6,722 nt of DNA from CAZOVK01 sp964583165 (GTDB lineage: Bacteria; Bacillota; Clostridia; Lachnospirales; WRAX01), in NCBI GenBank assembly GCA_964583165.1, contig CAZOVK010000101.1:1-6722 (forward strand), written 5' to 3'. Position numbers and translations under genes: made by a program. How positions within the stretch are numbered: position 1 is the first letter of the stretch; the number at the start of each line of letters is the position of its first letter. Positions 4,956 through 6,722 of the stretch are shown piece after piece. The notes below the pieces were generated by a model. It saw only the letters and a program-made list of their open reading frames with translations. It was not told where the DNA came from and searched no databases.

Positions 4956-5867
4956 ACGGTTGTCTACGCTGATATTTACTTTTTAATCAATGCCGCTATG
5001 GCGTTTCTGGTTTTACGCGTTACAGCTGTATTTACACGGAGGCGTGGGCGTATTGCAAGGCAGTTGCTAGCGGCTGTTGTAGCAGGGTTTTCGGCTGTCT
5101 GCGCGTTAAGTGTCCGTTCATCGGTGTTGTCAATGATTATCGTAGTGGCGGGGTTTATCGCGTCATTGTTCGCGGCGTTCTGGCCCTTTGACCGCCGTGA
5201 GTTCGCGAAATTTCTGGTCATCGCACCTACTGTGACATGCGGAGTGGGGGGCATAGGAACGGCCATTTATAATCTAACGGGCGGCGGCTATTACATATAT
5301 AAAGCCGTATCGGCATTACTCGGAAAAACCCCGATTCTGGCGCTCATCATTACAGCTGGAGCGGCCTATGGCATTTTCGAAATACTCAAGCGATATTATG
5401 AACATACGGCGGCGGGCGCGACAATCATAAATGCCCAAATCACACTGTCACAACGCGAAACACTGGTGACCGCCCTTGTTGACACGGGGCATTCGCTGAC
5501 AGAGCCTATTTCAAAAACGCCCGTTATGGTTGTTGAGCTGTCCGCGCTAAAGGTTTTATTACCTGAAAGCCTAATCAAACTATTCACAGAGGGGCGGCAC
5601 GACAACCTGATGGACTTACTCGAAGAAACAGACACAGACACATTCCGCGCGCGCATACGCATGATACCATACCAAGCGGTCAGCGGACGTGGCATGTTAG
5701 TTGGCTTCAAACCCGACAGCGTGAACATACTCAGAGAAGGGCAGCCCGAACCCTCACAAATGATAATAGGCATATACACAGGCACATTGTCCGACACGCG
5801 CGAGTTTAACGCGCTACTCGGCAAGAATTTCTTGAACACGGGCAGAAAGAGGGGGAAGAATGTTTGA
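4956..5867 (+). CDS. spoIIGA: SpoIIGA, sporulation sigma-E factor-processing peptidase
   Basis: SpoIIGA is the membrane aspartic protease of the mother cell that removes the pro-sequence from pro-sigma-E after a signal from the forespore. From 4956 the product is 303 residues, close to the roughly 309 of Bacillus subtilis. Five hydrophobic helices lie at about residues 5-24, 36-54, 57-76, 83-105 and 124-144. A soluble C-terminal protease domain follows, with VDTGHSL (catalytic Asp176), then MIPYQAVSGRGMLVGFKPD and IGIYTGTLS, all family landmarks. The conserved start VVYADIYFLIN...A is read only from an ACG at 4956. The first ATG (4998) would cut through helix 1 and has no ribosome site, and a stop at 4947 limits extension. 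The start is therefore either a rare ACG codon or an ATG changed by one base. sigE overlaps its end by 8 bp, so the two are co-translated. Confidence 0.93.
   Translation, partial: TVVYADIYFLINAAMAFLVLRVTAVFTRRRGRIARQLLAAVVAGFSAVCALSVRSSVLSMIIVVAGFIASLFAAFWPFDRREFAKFLVIAPTVTCGVGGIGTAIYNLTGGGYYIYKAVSALLGKTPILALIITAGAAYGIFEILKRYYEHTAAGATIINAQITLSQRETLVTALVDTGHSLTEPISKTPVMVVELSALKVLLPESLIKLFTEGRHDNLMDLLEETDTDTFRARIRMIPYQAVSGRGMLVGFKPDSVNILREGQPEPSQMIIGIYTGTLSDTREFNALLGKNFLNTGRKRGKNV
5849..5855 (+). promoter_or_regulatory. Ribosome binding site of sigE inside spoIIGA
   Basis: GAGGGGG lies within the last codons of spoIIGA, 4 nt before the sigE ATG at 5860. It fits translational coupling of the protease and its substrate. 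Confidence 0.6.
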
Positions 5868-6570
5868 GTGGATAAACGCTCTATGGCAAAGGATAATCGC
5901 ACGATTGAGGCGCGTTCGCACAATCTACTACATAGGCGGCAGTGAAACATTGCCACCACCGCTCTCAACTGCCGAAGAAGCGGAACTATTAGAGCGCATG
6001 TGTGAATCGAGCGACCTAGAAGCGAAATCAACGCTGATTGAGCGCAATTTGCGGCTTGTTGTCTATATCGCGCGTAAGTTTGAGAATACGGGCGTGAATG
6101 TCGAAGACTTAATCAGTATCGGCACAATCGGGCTAATCAAGGCGATTAATACATTCAAGACAGACAAGAAAATTAAGCTGGCAACATACGCGTCACGCTG
6201 TATCGAAAACGAAATCCTAATGTACCTGCGCCGAAACACCAAAACGCGCACAGAGATTTCTATTGACGAGCCGCTCAATGTAGATTGGGAGGGGAATGAA
6301 CTGCTACTGTCTGACATCTTAGGCACAGAAGCAGACATCATCCACCGCCGCCTTGAGGACGAAGTGGACAAAGAGCTTTTACACTGCGCCCTCGCGAAGC
6401 TCACTAAGCGCGAAAAGCGTATAGTGGAACTGCGTTTTGGTCTGGGTAATACCCAGGAGCGCACTCAAAAGGAAGTAGCCGACATGCTCGGTATTTCACA
6501 ATCATACATATCACGCCTAGAGAAGAAAATCATCCTACGATTACGCAAGGAAATAGGCAAGCTTGTTTAG
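5860..6570 (+). CDS. sigE: RNA polymerase sporulation sigma factor SigE (pro-sigma-E)
   Basis: This 236-residue protein is the early mother-cell sigma factor of sporulation, made as an inactive precursor. The hallmark YYIGGSETLPPPLS is at residues 23-36, preceded by a short amphipathic, basic pro-sequence (residues 1 to about 22) that should hold it at the membrane until SpoIIGA cleaves near this junction. Region 2 spans about 58-125, with NLRLVVYIARKFENTG, then ISIGTIGLIKAINTF and the -10-recognising KLATYASRCIENEILMYLRR. Region 4 lies at about 175-233, with LTKREKRIVELRFGL and the -35-binding helix-turn-helix TQKEVADMLGISQSYISRLE. The pro-sequence is a few residues shorter than in Bacillus subtilis and lacks acidic residues just before YYIGG. 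The gene shares 8 bp with spoIIGA and ends at a strong terminator; sigG, often next in Clostridia and Bacilli, does not follow within the window. Confidence 0.97.
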   Translation: MFEWINALWQRIIARLRRVRTIYYIGGSETLPPPLSTAEEAELLERMCESSDLEAKSTLIERNLRLVVYIARKFENTGVNVEDLISIGTIGLIKAINTFKTDKKIKLATYASRCIENEILMYLRRNTKTRTEISIDEPLNVDWEGNELLLSDILGTEADIIHRRLEDEVDKELLHCALAKLTKREKRIVELRFGLGNTQERTQKEVADMLGISQSYISRLEKKIILRLRKEIGKLV

Positions 6571-6572
6571 CT

Positions 6573-6607
6573 AAACTAAAAACGCCGTCATGCGGCGTTT
6601 TTAGTTT
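6573..6607. terminator. Bidirectional intrinsic terminator after sigE
   Basis: Fifteen bases (6573-6587) pair perfectly with 6593-6607 around the 5-nt loop TCATG. The GC core CGCCG/CGGCG is followed by TTTTT on either strand, so it can stop transcription in both directions. It begins 3 nt after the sigE stop. Confidence 0.92.
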
Positions 6608-6722
6608 CCGCTGATGCTTTAGCGAGAAATAAACCCCCGGCTCTGCCGGGGAGAGTAAAAGGGTATGCCGTGCCTACGGACGACGGTTTTTGCAAAAATA
6701 TTAAAGGCTGTGGTCATGTTCA
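6608..6722. other. Non-coding or repeat-like tail with a GC hairpin
   Basis: CCCCGGC (6635-6641) and GCCGGGG (6645-6651) form a tight 7-bp hairpin with a TCT loop. On the minus strand it is followed by a loose GGTTTATTT run, so it could end a gene arriving from the right. TTTTTGCAAAAA (6687-6698) is a 12-base palindrome. A 32-codon frame runs on the minus strand from 6717 to 6619, passing through the hairpin; it has no clear ribosome site within the window. The mix of compact hairpin, biased sequence and open minus-strand frame resembles dispersed intergenic repeats, but one copy cannot prove this. Confidence 0.35.

Noticed and set aside
4949..4972. ATG at 4949 as the spoIIGA start, with a frameshift
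   Set aside because: Its frame stops after seven codons and GGAG is only 2 nt away. Removing one G would rescue it (MLYVVYADIY), but a single substitution or an ACG start explains the site with better ribosome spacing.
5396..6031. Long minus-strand open frames over ald, spoIIGA and sigE
   Set aside because: They are composition shadows of strongly identified + strand genes, rich in Ser and Arg with no domain pattern.
6664..6722. Start of a new + strand gene at the right edge (ATG at 6665)
   Set aside because: Only 19 codons are visible, no good ribosome site precedes it, and the sequence overlaps the repeat-like tail.

Overview
The window comes from an endospore-forming Firmicute, most likely class Clostridia. 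The main evidence is a SpoIIGA-SigE pair at the right end, which is a hallmark of endospore formers. Sigma-A type promoters, G-rich Shine-Dalgarno sites 5-12 nt before the starts and U-tailed hairpin terminators all fit. Every convincing gene lies on the + strand. I cannot name a genus from the sequence.

Left (1-1080): a lone ribokinase-family sugar kinase (rbsK) with its own promoter and a weak terminator-like hairpin. Gap (1035-1246): an 83-bp structured element with perfect 12-bp terminal inverted repeats and two internal hairpins. A near-consensus promoter is embedded in its right arm and drives a small two-helix membrane protein of unknown function.

Middle (1247-3635): an AT-richer accessory cluster. 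It holds the small membrane protein, an HxlR-type winged-helix regulator, a pyridoxamine-phosphate-oxidase-fold flavoprotein, a TadA-like zinc nucleoside/nucleobase deaminase with a long C-terminal extension, and a NUDIX hydrolase. The NUDIX gene is split by a one-base deletion about 22 codons after its start. The regulator and flavoprotein look like a redox or xenobiotic response pair. The deaminase and NUDIX form a close operon suggesting nucleotide salvage or pool cleaning; this is inferred from family and spacing only.

Right (3679-6722): GC-richer, core-like genes. Alanine dehydrogenase (ald) has its own promoter overlapping the NUDIX 3' end and is followed by two hairpins, the second a good intrinsic terminator. 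Next come spoIIGA, the membrane aspartic protease that activates pro-sigma-E, and sigE, overlapping by 8 bp and closed by a strong bidirectional terminator. The conserved N-terminus of SpoIIGA starts at an ACG codon, not ATG/GTG/TTG; the first canonical start would delete the first membrane helix. The last ~115 bases hold a GC hairpin and a 32-codon minus-strand reading frame that may belong to a dispersed repeat.

I see no CRISPR array, tRNA, rRNA, transposase or phage gene. The most useful points are the ACG start of spoIIGA, the frameshifted NUDIX gene, and the three-way-junction element carrying a promoter. I found no convincing wholly new multi-gene system.
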